Positions 14,175-14,943 of a DNA stretch of 14,943 bases are shown one piece after another. Source of the DNA: an uncultured Vampirovibrio sp. (GTDB lineage: Bacteria > Cyanobacteriota > Vampirovibrionia > Gastranaerophilales > Gastranaerophilaceae); the NCBI GenBank assembly GCA_910583875.1, contig CAJTXT010000009.1:1-14943 (forward strand), in the 5' to 3' direction. Positions within the stretch are counted from its first letter, which is position 1. Each line of letters opens with the position of its first letter. Made by a program: the position numbers and the translations under genes. Under the pieces are notes generated by a model. The model was given only the letters and a program-made list of their open reading frames with translations. It did no database searches and was not told where the DNA came from.

Positions 14175-14843
14175 ATGCAAGGTATAATATTCGATTTCAA
14201 CGGAACTTTATTTTTTGACTCTCATATGCACTATGAAGCCTGGAGAATTTATTCTAAAAAGCTAAGAGGTAGAGAATTTACTGACGATGAAATGCGTAAA
14301 TACATGTTTGGAAGAACAAATGCCGATATAATTGAATATGCTATAGGTGAAAAACCATCACTTGAATTAGTAGAAAAACTTGCAAAAGAAAAAGAAACAA
14401 TGTATCGCAAAATGTGTTTAAATGATAAAGCTCATTTTGTTTTATCGCCGGGGGCTGAAAACTTTTTAGATTATTTAAAAGAGAAAAATATACCAAGGAC
14501 AATAGCAACAATGTCTGAATGGGACAACGTTGAATTTTATATAAAAGAATTTAAACTGGAAAAATGGTTTAATTTGGAAAAAATAGTTTATTCAAATGGA
14601 AAAATCCCGGGGAAACCTGCACCTGACATATATGAAATAGCTGCAAAAAATTTAAATTTAAATCCAAAAGATTGTATTGTTGTTGAAGATGCTATTTCAG
14701 GCATTAATGCTGCATACAGTGCAAATATAGGTATGATAATTGCAATTGCATCTGTAGAAAGTGACTCTTTATATAAAGAAATCCCATATGTAAATCAGAT
14801 TATTCATAATTTTGATGAAATAGATAAAAGAATATTTGAATAA
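14175..14843 (+). CDS. HAD-superfamily hydrolase/mutase, beta-phosphoglucomutase-like, with DFN motif
   Basis: This is a cytoplasmic haloacid-dehalogenase-fold enzyme with an alpha-helical cap of the beta-phosphoglucomutase/phosphatase type; the substrate is probably a small sugar phosphate or similar. The 222-aa length is standard for the subfamily. Motif I is FDFNGTL (6-12): nucleophile D7 is present, but the second acidic residue, the usual general acid/base, is Asn (N9, codon AAC). The cap (about 15-90) begins FFDSHMHYEAWRIYSKKLRG. Motif II is ATMSEWD (111-117, S114). Motif III is the Lys in GKPAPDIYE (K147), and motif IV is VVEDAISGI (169-177, E171 D172). All but the N9 position is canonical. 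I recall DFNGT variants in anaerobic Gram-positives, so this may be a known subfamily rather than a decayed enzyme. A good AAAAGGA ribosome site lies 6 nt before the ATG. It appears monocistronic. Confidence 0.88.
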   Translation: MQGIIFDFNGTLFFDSHMHYEAWRIYSKKLRGREFTDDEMRKYMFGRTNADIIEYAIGEKPSLELVEKLAKEKETMYRKMCLNDKAHFVLSPGAENFLDYLKEKNIPRTIATMSEWDNVEFYIKEFKLEKWFNLEKIVYSNGKIPGKPAPDIYEIAAKNLNLNPKDCIVVEDAISGINAAYSANIGMIIAIASVESDSLYKEIPYVNQIIHNFDEIDKRIFE

Positions 14844-14887
14844 AATAACAATATATAATAAAAATATTTACTTTAGTTTGCAGTATA

Positions 14888-14904
14888 CATTAAGAAACAT
14901 TAAG
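14888..14904. repeat. Direct repeat CATTAAG x2, 10-bp period
   Basis: CATTAAG occurs at 14888-14894 and again at 14898-14904, so the copies start 10 bp apart (nearly one helical turn). They lie in the last 100 bases of the window, downstream of the HAD gene, in what may be the promoter region of a gene beyond the edge. The spacing resembles tandem half-sites of OmpR/PhoB-type regulators. In this AT-rich DNA chance is a serious alternative. Confidence 0.35.
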
Positions 14905-14943
14905 CAAAAGTAGTAAAAGCGGTAAAGAGTATATACTAATTAT

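Overview
This is an AT-rich (very roughly 30% GC), densely coding bacterial chromosome segment. It comes from a diderm: it carries a TolC-type outer-membrane channel, an EmrA-type periplasmic adaptor and a giant AsmA-like protein. It also carries a RicT/PSP1 protein with clustered cysteines. Low GC, a diderm envelope and RicT together would fit Vampirovibrionia / Candidatus Melainabacteria (Gastranaerophilales, gut relatives of Cyanobacteria). That assignment is an inference from gene content and composition, not something the sequence proves. I see no transposase, integrase, phage gene, CRISPR array, tRNA or rRNA; the content looks like core genome.

Layout. (1) 45-4157: a complete tripartite drug-efflux locus. 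emrA-emrB run leftward with a 4-nt ATGA overlap. A tolC-like gene runs rightward from the same 82-bp gap, which holds a 38-bp near-perfect palindrome (2717-2754), a strong operator candidate. (2) 4158-4736: a small-gene zone with an 82-aa rightward ORF and an unlisted 52-aa leftward ORF that meet tail to tail. (3) 4737-6673: ricT (rightward) and a one-TM sensor histidine kinase (leftward) converge and overlap by 4 nt. Neither has a Shine-Dalgarno, and both have an extended -10 ending exactly 6 nt before the ATG, which points to leaderless mRNAs. (4) 6691-8514: the rpsB-tsf operon, leftward, with a recognisable promoter and a terminator. (5) 8670-12578: one giant AsmA-like gene. (6) 12681-14093: a NfeD-stomatin (SPFH) pair with its own promoter and terminator. 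(7) 14175-14843: a beta-phosphoglucomutase-like HAD protein whose nucleophile motif reads DFN instead of DxD.

The genes fall into three themes: the envelope (efflux pump, AsmA-like lipid transfer, SPFH/NfeD membrane organisation), translation and RNA (S2, EF-Ts, RicT), and signalling (orphan kinase). A recurring layout is a terminator hairpin followed within a few bases by the next gene's promoter (tsf to kinase, asmA to nfeD, stomatin to HAD).

No clearly new multi-gene system is visible. The best leads are the efflux palindrome, the matched leaderless pair, the two small orphan ORFs and the variant HAD. No gene-free stretch exceeds 300 bases.
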